A program made the position numbers and the translations under genes. Shown here one piece after another: positions 30,847-43,434 of a stretch of 64,000 nt of DNA; positions within the stretch are counted from its first letter, which is position 1; each line of letters starts with the position of its first letter. The notes below the pieces were generated by a model. It did no database searches, was not told the origin of the DNA, and saw nothing but the letters and a program-made list of their open reading frames with translations. Source of the DNA: Tetmemena sp. SeJ-2015 (Eukaryota > Ciliophora > Spirotrichea > Sporadotrichida > Oxytrichidae); the NCBI GenBank assembly GCA_027382625.1, contig JAJKFJ010021767.1, forward strand, positions 62,001 through 126,000, read 5' to 3'.

Positions 30847-31289
30847 TTTTTTAAACTGATGAAGTATAAAATATACGAATAATAAATGATGTCCTACCAG
30901 TAGCAGGTCTTTTAATTTGACGTTTAAAATAGTTAATAAAGTATAGTTGCTTTAATTTAGACTCGCTTCCTGGGATTATTGCATGCTTAGGGATAGAATG
31001 AATCTTCGAAAATATTCCTAAAACGTAACTCTTATATCATCAAAGAATTACCCTTTTCATTTAAAGCTGCTTGAAGTAAGTTAGAATTTATGTTGACTTA
31101 TCTATCCGAATCCTAGGGAGTAGAGCCTCTTAGCTTTAAGCTGCTAGTGTTCATTTTATAAAATAGGGTAAATTATAATCGATAATCTTATTCTAGTAAT
31201 TCACTATTCTCATCCAATATTTTCAACTAGAAGATAAGAGAATTACACAAAATTCTTAATTAAGATTTATAAGGCTGACAGCCGTAGCT
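30847..31289. other. AT-rich spacer upstream of the Gln/Asn-rich gene
   Basis: No coding signal seen. It is the 3' flank of the Era-like gene and 5' flank of the gene ending at 30846. Confidence 0.45.
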
Positions 31290-32766
31290 TCATTTTCTGT
31301 CTAGCTACAAGTATTACTCCTTCAACTTTGACTTATTGGAGTCCTTAACGGTAGCAGATGCATCAAAGCTGTCATATCTATTTTGGAACTCTATGTCGTG
31401 TCTTCTTTCCTTAACATCGATGACCATAACCACAGGTCTTTGAATTTTTTCTATCAAAATTTGAGTTGCTCTTTCTCTCACTTAAACATAGCTAAAATTA
31501 CAACAACAACACATCTTTGATTATTCTACCATGCTCTCCCAAAACCATACCCCTTTGAATCTTATTCTTGACATCAAGACTCACATCTACTCTTAGTTCC
31601 CCATTCAATTTAGGTACCCAAGCAGTGCATTTTATTCCCATTTGATAAGGCATCTCCTTGAAAAATTTCTCATATACAGCTTGCTTTACTGCTTCTTCTA
31701 CTTTTTCAACCTCACTTTGCTTACTCACAAGCTCTGGATGGAACTCCCAAGGGCCAAGCTTTGCTCGAGACATTAAATAGCCCTTCAGCTGATCCATTCC
31801 AAAACCTGTCAAAGCCGATACATGGAAGATCTTTTCAAAGTTTCCTAAGTCCTCTAACTCGTTTTACATGTCTCTGAATTTTACCTTGCTAGTGACAAGA
31901 TCCACTTTATTGAGGACTAGGATTGAAGGGATATTATAGGTTTAATACTGCTTGTCAGTTTCACTCATCTCATAGTCTCCTCTATTAAATTTTGCGTCTG
32001 AAAAGCTGTCATCTCTGACTGCGTCCATAATACAAAATGCATATATTCTGCTCTATAATTTTCTTTGTCTGTGGATCAATTTTAATGTTCTTAAGTCTCT
32101 TTATTGCCTCTTTAACTTCGAAATCTATCTTCTTGACTGAATCTACTACAAACATAGCCATATCTGTGTCAGTAATTTTCTCCCACGCCTTAGTTACCAA
32201 AAGCTGGCTTCTTAGTCTATTACTGGCTTTAGTAATTCCCGGAGTGTCAATAAAAACTAGTTAGCACTTTTAGTCGTAATCAGTGAAGACGCCTTCTTTG
32301 GCTTCATCAGTGGTATTTGTCTTATTGCTCACGCTGAAACATTCCTATCTACCATCAAGTTAATTATTGAAGACTTTCCTGCATTAGGTGCGCCAATAAT
32401 ACAAATATCTAGATGCCTTGAGCCCTAAGGACTTTCAAAAGGAGGAGGATTTTACTAGGCAAAAGCCTGAATAGGAATGTTATTATAGGGAGAGAGATTT
32501 TTGGGTGGAACTTTATAAGACACTATGTTGGTGTCCTTCTCATGCAAGTTAATAGGATGCTGAATAGGCTTAATCTCTAGCATCTTAGCGTCAGGTGTAT
32601 TAATCTTCAGAAAATCAGTGTTCGTAGAGTTCATACCATCATACACTTTATTTACTTTGAAATTTTTGATGCGCTTATAAAGTAGATCTTTGTGCTACTT
32701 GGGCACTAGCTTTGAAAGTCTAGTGATGTTTGAAAACTAGCGAAGACTCAAAAGTATTAAGGCCAT
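31290..32766 (-). CDS. Era-type GTPase with KH domain, probably mitochondrial
   Basis: ATG at 32766; the first 40 residues are basic and amphipathic (MALILLSLRQFSNITRLSKL), like a mitochondrial presequence. GTPase motifs: G1 GAPNAGKSS, G3 DTPG, G4 NKVD, G5-like SALTG. The C-terminus carries a KH domain with IQRGMVLGEHGRIIKD. Era proteins bind small-subunit rRNA and help ribosome assembly; the mitochondrial form is ERAL1. Two IESs (31479-31509, 32027-32042) are removed. One base is missing near 32332 relative to the expected NVSAVSNKTN (switch I); restoring it makes 477 whole codons including stop. That gap looks like a sequence error or a frameshift. Confidence 0.85.
31479..31509. other. IES, 31 bp, pointer CAC (Era-like gene)
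   Basis: CAC repeats at 31479-31481 and 31510-31512. Excision joins HGRIIKDV to RERATQILIEKIQRP, the expected KH-domain continuation. Confidence 0.88.
32027..32042. other. IES, about 16 bp, pointer AT (Era-like gene)
   Basis: Removing 16 bp between AT copies at 32027-32028 and 32043-32044 joins KKIIEQN to MDAVRDDSFSDAK. A CATA repeat 14 bp apart is nearby but gives the wrong frame. Confidence 0.6.
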
Positions 32767-32825
32767 TATTAAATTAATAAATAATAGAATAGATAACTCA
32801 TTCATCATAATTCAGCCTTATTAAT

Positions 32826-34930
32826 TCAAATTTTCAGAAGTTTACATGACCTTTATTTCTAAGAGCGAAAGGATCGTACCTTAGCTTTATCCTTGGGTTG
32901 AGAAGAAGCTTAGGAGAGAGATCTCTAGAAATAGCTGTAGAAATACTATTGGTGACTACTTTTCTTTTAGGTGAGTCTTACCTCGTAGGATTTAGCATTT
33001 CCTCTCTGAATGGTATAAACTAACTAAGAGAGTCTTAGACCTGCAAGGTTTTCTCAGATGGTTAGTTAAGCTAAGACTTAGCTCGCTCTATTTCTTTTCT
33101 CTCTCTAATAACCTATTCAACTCTTTTGGGAGATACATGAGTTTCCTTCAACCTCTCCCCTAGACACTTATCATCAAGCACAGCTGCCTATCTTATTGGA
33201 TTCTTGACACTATTTTGCATAGCTTCTCTCATTTGATCTTGCAGCTTGATTACACTATAGCTTTGCTTCATCTACTTCTGATTAACATGGAAGTTATCTT
33301 GTTAATCATATTTGGAGTTTAGGCATACACTTTAGATGCTCTAATGGTAAGTTGCCTGTTTTTAAAATCAAGCAGTTTTAGCAACTCCATAGGAACACTA
33401 TCCTACCTTCCTTCTTTATTTTCAGGTTGGAATTCAGAGCTAAGCAAAAGTTGCTCATTTATTAAATCATCTTAGCATTGAGCTCCTCTGTGCCTCGAAA
33501 ATCTTGACTGAGTACGGGACTGTTAAGGATTAGTACCTTCCACGCTTCTCACCATCAGATTCTAAAAGAATTGCATGAAGTTATTCTCCTAACTTGGATC
33601 TTCAAAGATTTGAAGCTAAGATACAGGTTGAGAGTAGTCAACAGTTGTCGATTGCTATTATAGAGTGTTTATACTCCCAATGTCCTGAAGACTTGATAGT
33701 TTATGCTTGTCAAGAAACACAGAGTTTTATTACTCTATTGTAGTTTTTGTTTTCAAAAGTTGCTTGAGTCTCACATAGTTTGATTAGTCATATTCTTACT
33801 CTTCCTATCCGAAAACTAGAAGAGCTAACAATTTATCTAATCAATTCAGCAAATGGTTTAGTGTTACCTGTAGTACTTCATCTTGCCAATTGGATTTTTA
33901 TTCAGACTTTGACTCTTATTTCGACCAGGCTTTGCATCAGCTGCCCTCACTACAGTTTTCCAACTATTAACCTGATGATCGACAGAGCTGCTGCCTGTAC
34001 TTTTTTGTCATTTCTAGTTCTTCTTTTGCAATAGTAAGTTGTGAAGCTTTGACACTGGCTCAATTGAATTTCTGAAATCTCTCTAAACTACTTGCTTTTA
34101 TCATAATGAATAAACTTTAAATTAAGTTGCTTTTGATTGAGTATTTATTGAGAATGCTGTTGATCTTCAAACCTATGTTGATCACTCAATAAATTATTCT
34201 CCTCTAAGAAACTATTCGTAATTTTTGAATGCAAACTTTTGTTTTGACTGGTTTGCTTTTTTTAGCCACCTCCAACTACAATTGTACTTATATGAACTGG
34301 CTCATTCATAAAAATATTATAGTACTCATACACTACTTTTTCTTGAAAGGCCTTCTGAGATTAATTGACTTGGCCTGAAGGGTTTGAGGCTATTCCTCCA
34401 GGGGTAGATAAGCTAAGTGAATACTTGGAAGGGATTTGTTGAACACTCGAGCTATGTATATTTGATGTGTTAGTTTTCTAAGAAGGATTAATTCTTTGGT
34501 ATCTCTAATTAATTGTTTGTAAGTTTAGAACACTGTTATCTATAGTGGCCCCATCTTGAATCATTAAGTTCCCCTTCATTACATAAAAAATATATTTATT
34601 CTATTGTGGTTGAACTTGGTGGATCATTAGGCTCTCGTTGGCTTGGCTTTAATTGGAGTAGTACTCATGACTGAGATTGATAAGTTGCGGGAGCTTGACC
34701 ACCGCCTATCCTTTTCTATTTTCTGTCTTCTTTTTTTTTCTTGAGACTGCATTTGGTTTGCCGATTCCATAGTGATGCAGGATGTTGAAGTTTAGAGGTG
34801 AGCTGTTTCCAGTAAGTCGGTTTGAACTTAAGTTAATCTGCTGGATGTGTTTCAACTACCGACTAGCGCTCTTAGAATTGGAGTCAGTAGTTATTCTTTT
34901 GTAGTTACTTAGCTCAGAGACTGTTTTCAT
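32826..34930 (-). CDS. Low-complexity basic protein
   Basis: ATG at 34930 (MKTVSELSNYKRITTDSNSK) followed by a long Ser/Asn/Gln-rich chain, including NAVSRKKK, TIDNSVLNLQTIN, SSVQQIPSKYSLSLSTPGG and HISTIVVGGG, running to a basic tail ending at TGA 32826-32828. Several unresolved frame changes. No domain recognised. Confidence 0.45.
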
Positions 34931-35482
34931 TTTAGGTTACAGATAAAATTTAAGGAAGGAAAATTTTATTAAAAAAGATAGACTTTAAAACTTTGATCAA
35001 GCTTTTTATTAACTAGAGATAAAATTTATACTATAAAAGAAAGTTAAACTAAAAATGACACATTTCAAATAAAAAAGTGTTTATAATTTTAGAAAGTTCA
35101 GATAATTTAATTTTTATAAATTCTTAAATTGCTCTATCTCTCGATTCAGCTCAACGATTTATAATTTTATTCATAAAAAGTTATTTAATTAAAAATATAA
35201 TGCCTCAACAGCAGATAGCTTCATAGTTTTATTTGGATACATTAAATTATTTAGATTTCTTATTAATTTGATGTATAATATATGGGATTAAAGGAATGCT
35301 TATAGTTTATAGAGTAGGACAGAAAGATTGAAGTAGAATTATTGATTCAAAGAATAATAAGTTAGGTTATTCGCACAGCTACAGTTTGTCACAAATAAGA
35401 AGAAGTTGAGCTGAGCCAGAATTTATACTTGGATAATTTCACACTTTAAGTTCTTTAATGAGGAGAGATGCTGTTCCTTCCT
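34931..35482. other. AT-rich spacer
   Basis: No coding signal on either strand. It lies upstream of the minus-strand gene starting at 34930 and downstream of the stop at 35483. Confidence 0.5.
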
Positions 35483-36159
35483 TCATCTAATCATGGTAGA
35501 GTAGGATATCTTCTGGTTGCTGGTCTCTTGTGCTCTCTTGAGGTTCTCCTGCACACCAGACACAACTTCAGTTCTCTTTCTGTTCTGAGCCATCATCAGG
35601 TTCTCCTCTTGCACTCTCTTCAGCATCTCCCTCTTAGCAATTTCCTCAGCTCTTGCTGCGTCGCACTATTGCTGGAATAGGTCTTGGCAGCGCTTGGTCT
35701 CAAAAGTGTCTCTGCGAATTTCGTCTTGCTTCTTTCTTCCCTACCAGTGGCCTAAGTTATCCATCTCGTTGTGAAAAGTCTTAGCGAGTTGTTTCTTTTC
35801 TTCTTGAGAACCGAACATCTGGATTCTGCGGTGCTCGTGAATTTACAATACAAACAAATCTTAGATGTGATGAAGAAAAAATAAAATTTAAGTCTCTATT
35901 AGAGATGGAGAGAGAGACTTACACTCATCTTTTGTTGCTTCTGTTGCATAGAAGACTGGGTTTCTTCATGCTCCTTATCCTATTCCTTTCTTCAAATTAT
36001 TTAATGATTGTTTTAAGTGCACCATTTTATTAATATAGAGAAATTTAGTAAGAAGCTAATGATGATGGATCCATACAGCGAAGGTGAGGTTCTTGTTAAC
36101 ACTCCTCTTAGATTTGCTGAGGAGGATGCTACCTCTATTGTAAAGTCCACCTTTTTCCA
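35483..36159 (-). CDS. Axoneme-type coiled-coil protein (RIB43A-like?)
   Basis: ATG at 36159 (MEKGGLYNRGSILLSKSKRS) starts a short first part. After inserts a long charged helix follows: MFGSQEEKKQLAKTFHNEM, HWQGRKKQDEIRRDTFETK, RAEEIAKREMLKRVQEEN, and a C-terminus ISYSTMIR at TGA 35483-35485. The pattern of Lys/Arg/Glu helix with Gln-rich heptads resembles filament proteins of doublet microtubules such as RIB43A, but the match is general. Splice or IES joins between 35840 and 36130 are not resolved. Confidence 0.5.
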
Positions 36160-36292
36160 TTTTGCACTCTTATTCTCTTAAATAAATTTATTTTACCCTG
36201 AACTCCAATTCAATTTACCACTCACAGTTTTCAATAAAACGATTGTAGTAATTGTGGGTTGTAAATCTTCCTAATAAGTCTTATAGTTGATA

Positions 36293-36581
36293 TCAATTCT
36301 TGGAGGGGAAGTTATCGATTCCACAAAACATAGTCAAAAGCTGGGTTTCTGAAGAGTTTCCCTCTAAAATTATTCTTTGAAGCTCAGTCATAGGTATCTC
36401 ATCATCCACATCATACCCCACACTCTATAGATAAATATTACTTCATTAAATAAGTTTGTTACCTTGAAGATGAAGTCTGCAAAGAACTTAGCCTGCTACT
36501 CTATAAAGTCGTCGTTATGTCCAGTCTAGAAATCTGAGGTTTAAGATTCTCAATAGGAGAGTAAAGAATTATAGATAAAGG
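36293..36581 (-). CDS. Small hypothetical protein
   Basis: A frame with a canonical intron (GTAACA...CTATAG, about 36423-36460) joins DDFIEQQAKFFADFIFK to SVGYDVDDEIPMTELQRII and ends at TGA 36293-36295. A start near 36581 (MINFPFIYNSLL) is in another frame, so an insert remains. Small and acidic; family unknown. Confidence 0.4.
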
Positions 36582-36608
36582 GAAAGTTAATCATAACTAA
36601 TAAATAGA

Positions 36609-38408
36609 TCAATTTAAATTGCTGCTGTATTGTTATACTGCGTAATTTATAGCGTTGGCCCACTCCTCTGCTTCGCCTGCGTTTACTTCCTTCATGACGT
36701 AGGTCTTTCTGTTAGTTTTCAAACTGAATGAACCATCCTTATTAAAGGTTGCAACAACATCTGCCGTAAGAGATATCTCACCCCTGAAATCATTCTCCTT
36801 AATAAAAATAATATCTACATATTCTCGCTCTTATAGTATTTGAGTCTAGGCTCGGTAGTGAGGACAAATATGCGGATCTGTTGCATGAAAAATCGGTTCT
36901 TTTTCTTAAGATAGCCCCTCTTAATCTCTTATATCTGAGACATTAAATCCATAGCCTCTCGTTTAGGAATAGGAGGGGTTTTATTATTGTTCTGAAATTT
37001 GTTAAATTGCTGCTAGCTTTAAGGGTCAAACCCTTACTCTTAAGTCTTCTATGAATTCTGTTTAAATAGTTCTGCATCTATTGTTTTGTGCCTCTAATGA
37101 TTGGTTTTATATTCTTAGAAGAAGTGTCTATAAATTCCTCAAAGTCTAGCTGTTCCTTTTAAATCACTGACTGATGTTTCTTCTTTGATCTTAAAATTTA
37201 ATTTAGGATATAAAAAATTCACAATAATTTTGATAGTTATAGAGATTACTAGGAAGAGAGTTTCAAAGGTGGAGTTTATCTGTGTAGGTTATTCCAGTCG
37301 ATGTTTTCAAAGAACTAGTGGCTCTTCAAAGCTTCAAAGTCATTCCTGCTTCCAGGTGGCCCTGCACCCAGCCTCACTTATGGCTCTTTCAAAAGGAGCC
37401 TCTAAACTAAGTCTTTCCCTAATTTATCAAAGTTTGAGGGAAACTTATAGTCCACATCAATAATAAGTTGAAAAGTCTGGAACTCCTAATTCTGCTTAAA
37501 AGGCAAATGCCCACTTATTAGCTCGAAGATTAAAACTCCTAGCGCCCATAGATCTGCACCAGGGGAGGATATACTCTTTTCGAGCATCTCTGGAGAAACG
37601 TAGAGTGGAGTGCCGCAGAAAGTCCCTTATTGGGGGATCAAGTAAGATACATCCTTATCTTCTTTGAAATAAGTGCCCTGCTCTAGTTTTATAGCATCTC
37701 CGAAGTCACACTACAAAGGTTATAAGATAATTTGATAAGCATTTACAAGTTTTAGGTGATAGTCCTCTGTGATCAGAATATTCTGAGGCTTTATGTCCCT
37801 ATGAATTATGCCTTAGTCATGCAGGTATTCCAAAGCTACGATTAACTCTGCCACATAGAATTTCACCAGTTCAATAGGAATCTTGCCCTGAAACTTTTTT
37901 ATCATTCTCGAAAGAGTTCCCTTATTCACATACTCATATAAGAAGTAGACATGCTTCCCATCCTAAACAGAAGCATTAAAATACAGTAATAATCTCTTAC
38001 CTTTAGAAGGTCTGATATAGTTGGGTATGATGTGTGGGTTATTGAGGCTTTTGAGTATGTTCTTCTCCCTGAGTAGATTCTTCTGCTTCTTATTCTAAAC
38101 TACCCTTGAACTCATGACCAATTGGTAAGTGGATTTCTTACCTGCTCTATGAATTTTTTCTCAAGTCTTTTGAGTGCGTACTTCTGTCCATTATGCTTGA
38201 ATTTGATCTTGAACACTTCTCCGAAAGACCCCTTCCCCAACTTCTTTCCCATGTCAAAGTCGTCCAAGGAAACTCTATCGAAGTTTACGCCATCAACAGT
38301 ACCTGAATTCAACAAAGTCGGGGAAGCGGTTGTCTGGTCCTCTCTTTGCTTGCTTTCATCCTGGTAAAAATCGGCTGAGCTGCTGTCCTTGCTGATGCCG
38401 CTTCATAG
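36609..38408 (-). CDS. PDK1-like protein kinase with PH domain (copy A)
   Basis: AGC-type Ser/Thr kinase resembling 3-phosphoinositide-dependent kinase 1, which phosphorylates activation loops of other AGC kinases. Landmarks: LGKGSFGEVFKIKF (P-loop), KYALKRLEKK (catalytic Lys), HVYFLYEYVNKGTLSRMI, IIHRDIKPQNILI (HRD), CDFGDAIK (DFG), FCGTPLYVSPEML and GADLWALGVLIFELISG, the last close to the PDK1 signature. The C-terminal part holds a PH domain: IRIFVLTTEPRLKYYK, FRGEISLTADVV, NRKTYVMKEVN, EEWANAINYA; stop TGA 36609-36611. A canonical intron lies at 38095-38141 (GTAAGA...TTTAG). Other inserts (near 37680, 37980, 36820) are unresolved, and the exact start near 38400 is uncertain. Confidence 0.8.
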
Positions 38409-38886
38409 TTGTTTACTCTAGTTTAAGAGCTGACTTTGAAAGGCCACTGTTTACCTCTATTAGAAAAGAATAAGTCACAATAGTTTCACTCAAAATGAAT
38501 AATCATATCAAGGATCTATTTAATTTAATAAGGAATATACAAGAATTAAAGTACTTAAATGGTCATATTTCAAGTATGATTCCCTGAAGAGATTATAATA
38601 AGATTATCATAAGGTAAATAAGATTAATGACTTGATAAAATAATGTGAATCACAACAGTAAATTGAGAGCTTGTCCGTTTTTTAAAATAGTTTGAGATTA
38701 ATCGAAGCAGCGGAATTAGTATTAAGCTTTATGAAGGCAGTTGTTATAAACTTTGATAAGAACTTAGGGTGGGTGAATTTCCTCTCTTGACTTTAAATAT
38801 CCAAGAGTGGCTTTAATTTTTAATTTTAAGGCCTTATAGGTTTTTCTTCATAGGGAGAGATATTTGAATTTGTTTGTTAAATCTTC
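38409..38886. other. AT-rich spacer
   Basis: Upstream flank of kinase copy A and 3' flank of the RING gene. No coding signal seen. Confidence 0.4.
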
Positions 38887-40840
38887 TCAGACCTCGATGG
38901 TATCAGAGTATGGCTTGAGTTCAAATCTACCGTTTAGAGTTGTGATAGATTTCATAAACTCATGATTCTAAAGGGATATAAATATAAAGTAAGGACTTTT
39001 GAAAAATTTCTAATTAATTATTTGTTTGGGTCTCCTCGTATTCCAACTGTGAAATATTAGACACTTAAAACAATTGAAAAAAATTTATGAGTTTTAATAT
39101 TTTTACGAGTTATAATATCTTTAAAAAATTATAAATTTCTCTATGTTCATTTTTATAATCCATATGCCTAAATTTATTAAAGAAATAAGTTGAATAGAAT
39201 GTAATTTGCTTTTTTATTTAGGAATCGAAATTGAATCTGGATTGATAATATTGTTTTTAGAACTCTGTAACTCCAAATCTATTGAGAGAGGTTAAAGCCT
39301 TATCATGAGATTATTATATGAGCTGGTTTAACTAGGTGGATGGTGTCTTCCTTGATTTTAGAGTGACGTCCCTATATTTTTATTTTGAGTTATGAGAGTT
39401 TCCTAACTGCCCATTTCACCAGAACGAATGGATTAACCCAACTTAAATGGTAGAGGCTCGACGTCATTTTATATTTATTATTGCAATTCTAATAAATTAC
39501 TCTAAACTTATAATTATCTTTGATAATGAGAATAATGAATCTCTTCCTATTGAGCGAAGACTTGCGGCTCGTCTTAGTTGATTATGTGAGAAACTAGTAG
39601 ATCAGTACCTCTACAGAGAGGACATACAGTCTTTTATGAAAGCCAGGTGAAGAGGCACTTATAGTGGTAGTAGGACTTGCTCTGCCCGTTGCAACTCATG
39701 ATCAAAGCCGAGTGCTCTAGCTTCGTCTGAGCTGTTCTCATTAGGTTACAAAGATAATAAATATAATGCATATAGAGTGGTTAGCAAACATATGATGGTG
39801 GTGGGGATGAGAAGCATGGAGGTCCAACTGCTCCATGCAAATAATGCAAGTCTGTTTGGCTATTACAGGATCCTCGTGGATGTGATCTTCATCAACATTT
39901 GGCATTTAGGACAGCATGGCCTTTATTTCCTAATTAAATACTGGGTTACTTCAAAAGTAAATCTTCATAACCGATATAATTTGTATCTCATTATAAATGA
40001 AGTTTATGAAAATTGGATAGGTTGATTTTTCTTCTTATTAATTGACTTACCTGCTCAGTACTCTGCGCGTATATTTCCTAAGGAAGAAGAGAGAATCTAT
40101 GGAGTTGAGGCAGGAGTTAACTCTTCATGTCATATTAGAACTTAGAAAGCATGAGGATTACAACCCCTCTGAATATGATGTAAAATACGCTCAGATTGCG
40201 CTTCAGCTCTGCAGCACTATAAATAAATTTTAGAGGCTTATTTTATAGAGGAAATGGTATTTACCTTGAAGTGGAGTCACTCGAGAAGTGAGTGGGCAAA
40301 TTGTGGATAATAAAAGCACCATAACCCAACCACAGGAAGTTCAGACTCAATAATACAGTTGTGAAGATGAACTTAAACCGAGCATATCACAAAGTAAAAA
40401 ACAAATTTGCATATCTGTATAGCGCTTGTTTGTAGAACATGTAGGAACCACAAACTAGGGAAAGCATGATCGCATCTGACATCAGGTAGAACAGAATCCA
40501 AATGAAAATTTGTCTGAAAAAATTTTCCTAAAAAAGTTCCTTGTTCAAGGAAATCGCCATCATTATATAGACCCCGAAAGCTATCTAAAAATTCTGTCAG
40601 CTTCTTATAAACTCACCTAAACGATTCTGATAATCAATATTTAATTTAGTAAATGTGATGCATTATAAAAATAATCAGAATAAGGACCATGTCACAGTAG
40701 AGATGATGTTTGATGTCGTGGTATTGAGTTCTTAGTTATTAGACGTCTTATTGCTGCTCATCTTAATTGGAACTGCCTTCAGCAGGATGCTCCTCTGGTT
40801 AGTCTTATTCGTGATTCTATCTCTCTAGCTGAGAATCCAT
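38887..40840 (-). CDS. Membrane RING-finger protein (E3 ligase-like)
   Basis: ATG at 40840 (MDSQLERQNHEQDQ), then several hydrophobic segments (YCDMVLILIIFIMHH; IFIWILFYLM; VFYIIFRGVVILMLS) consistent with multiple transmembrane helices. After them a RING domain is split by an insert: TCIICMEQLDLHASHP and then ALIMSCNGQSKSYYHYKCLF with TVCPLCRG. The spacing C-x2-C ... C ... H-x2-C ... C-x2-C fits RING-H2/RING-type fingers. A long Gln/Asn-rich C-terminal tail runs to TGA 38887-38889. Likely an integral-membrane ubiquitin ligase; substrate unknown. Joins around 39725-39785 and 40020-40600 are not exact. Confidence 0.65.
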
Positions 40841-41049
40841 TCTCTAGATCCGATTATTAATATTCAATGAGTTAAATGAATATCACATCACTAAATTAAA
40901 TCTTTTTTTTAACAATAAATGAGGGAGGAATCAAGTTTGAATTCTTAACATGCACACATCACAAACATTATTCTCTTAATATTTTAAGTCAGAGAAACAC
41001 GAAATGAATTAATTAAACTGATGATGATTTTGCATTTTATAATTTTGTT

Positions 41050-42528
41050 TCAGGACATATCAACATCATCCATATCATTTGCTAGCTCATCTTCAGTTAC
41101 TGGGGGTGCTGTAAAATACTTTAGCTTACCATTCAAAAAGTCTCTTATCACAGATCTAGCACACTAATCGAAGTTAGCTCTTCCTCCGCTTTAAAGGAAT
41201 CCCTTTTTCCTGGCGATCTAGCCTAAAAACTCGTCTATGCTTTTATAAGGACCGATTCCATAGAAAGCAAGCAGTTCTGTTTAATCAACTCTGCTCATAA
41301 TTGCTTCTACAGGTCTAGTTGGATCGGTGATTTCTTCTACCTTTACTGCCTATCTGAGAATGAGAGAGTCACTCTAGTCTTTCGTAGCGAGTACTACTCC
41401 TGGAGAATCAATGAGCACGATATTTTTATCGAGCTGAATTTCCTGCATAGCCTTAGTCACTCCAGGCATGTTACCAGTTGGTGCAGCACGCTATCTTTTC
41501 AGAGAGTTGATAAGAGATGACTTGCCTACATTTGGAAATCCAACTACTCCTACTATGATCTACTACTTAGTCTTGCCATTTCCTCCTTCTACTCTGGAAT
41601 AGTTCTTCAAGATGTTCATCAAATTTTCAGAGCCTACTGCCTTGGAAGAGTGGATCATATCGTTAATCATGTCTGCGTTGTTTATCATAGATCCCTTGTG
41701 CAGAGCTGTACCCATGGACAAATTATCTTAATGTTGTCTATTTGACTTGAAGAGTACGCAAGGGAATTCTCTTCTCAAATACCTCTGCCACATTCTAGAG
41801 TTTTGAGGAGGTACCAAGTCTATTTTGTTTACTACCAATAGTACCCTTTTACCAGCTGATAAGATTTCCTTCTCTAAGGCATGGCTTCTGCAGCCTTCAG
41901 GATCTCTAGCATCTAGAACTTAAATCACTACATCAGAAGCTTCAATGACCTTTTTCAATTCTTTAGCATAAGCCTTCTTAGATTAGTCCATTGCCTTAGC
42001 ATTGGGATCGTGATCTATTCCGATTCCCTATTCATTTCCATCTCCTTCGAGTCGCTTGACTTCCTCATATTGATTTTACTATGACTGCACCTTCTGGAGA
42101 TAAGAAGCCAGATCTGTTTTTCCGTTTGCAAGACCTAGATTTCTCTTGCTCTAAATCTTTAAAAAATATTTATAGTGCTTAATATATCTCTCTGAGATGT
42201 TCCTTTGTCTGATAATCAAGCCTCTACTTTCTCTCCATCTACTCAACTAGCTCTGCTTTGTGGATTTTTAGGTTTGGCAAACCCATGTCCTTTTTAAACT
42301 CTATAGAAGATTAAAAATTCTAAAGAAGGCATTACTAACTGGCTGCAAACCCATGGCTTTCTTTTGCTTAGCATCTTTCCTGCCAGATTTTATATCCTAC
42401 TTCTCCTGCTTAGATATAGCGTGCTTCTACTTCTGATTGTAAACTCAAATAAAAAAGTAAATAAATAGTTAATAAATTAGAATATTTTATTGATCTCCAA
42501 GCTTCCTGCTGACGAAATTCTTTCCCAT
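41050..42528 (-). CDS. Nucleostemin-family GTPase (GNL3/GNL3L type)
   Basis: Circularly permuted YlqF/YawG-family GTPase, acting in pre-60S ribosome maturation. Motifs in permuted order: DARDPEGCRS (G5-like), NKIDLVP (G4), GFPNVGKSSLIN (G1), PTGNMPGVT (G2), DSPGVV (G3). The N-terminal basic domain has KQDIKSGRKDAKQKKAMG. The C-terminus is acidic (DELANDMDDVDMS) before TGA 41050-41052. ATG at 42528 (MGKNFVSRKLGDQ) is followed by a non-coding block of about 50 bp (near 42440-42490), and another insert lies near 42305-42340. Exact joins were not solved. Confidence 0.85.
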
Positions 42529-42719
42529 GTTTCCAAAATTGTTTGCTTATTAATTAATAAATTCTCAACATCCCAATTCCATCTTAAAATAGAAGTATTT
42601 GATTTTTAGCCATAAATTGATTGAAATAGTTTCAATGCCGTCATTTAATTAGAAAAGCAGTAGTGAAATATTATGGTAAATTTGCATAATAGTTGGTACT
42701 TACTTTATTGTCAGTAGTT

Positions 42720-43247
42720 TTATCATAGAGAGTAGGTGACATGCCTGTCTGTGTTTAGTCAACAGTAAATCTGACTTGCTGCTGCTGTCGTAGGCCATTA
42801 TTCAATCATCCATTGCTCACTTCTCGAGATTTATGATAAAGAAAAAATTATACCATTCTTTAATTTATGACGCTGATTAATTGCTGTCTAATTGTTTGTG
42901 AATTCCCTTTTTTACATAGCTCCTTAACCTCCTAAATATAGCTTTATATCTGCAATAAAAATTAGCCATTAATTTTTCTGTTATTAAAATATTATTTATA
43001 AGTTAAAAGTATAGAATATATACATTAAATTATGAAGTTTAAATATTATGTTAATTTTACAATTTATAATAAAATTTAAGCTTTCAGATAATCATAATTG
43101 ATGGCAAACTTAAAGAGAAAATATAGCGATGTAAAATAGCTATCTTGTAACAGATGGACCCTTACCGAAGTTGAAAGAAGCGTCTCTAGAGTCGAAGTTA
43201 TCTAGCTGCCTCTCTTGTGATTTTAATTGTGCTCTTGCAGATTTCAT
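42720..43247 (-). CDS. Small gene of unknown function
   Basis: ATG at 43247 (MKSARAQLKSQERQLDNF) opens a charged helix. A second coding-like part is at 42720-42800 (NNGLRQQQQVRFTVDQTQTG, SPTLYDKTTDNK). The parts are separated by AT-rich inserts with at least one GTAAG-type splice site. Family unknown; joins unresolved. Confidence 0.3.
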
Positions 43248-43434
43248 TGATGATATTAATTTATTATCTGCCCTTAAATAAAAAAGAAACATTAAACATG
43301 AATTAGTAAGATTAGGGTACTTAAGGCAAATGAAATATATTTTGGGAATAGGAAATAATTGGATACTTTCTTAATGTTAATGGCTTTATTTTTGCGTCTT
43401 AATAGAGGCTATAGTAACTAAGAAGAGTCTATTT

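Noticed and set aside
32026..32043. 14-bp IES with pointer CATA in the Era-like gene
   Set aside because: It gives the wrong reading frame downstream. A 16-bp removal with a 2-bp pointer fits the frame and total length.
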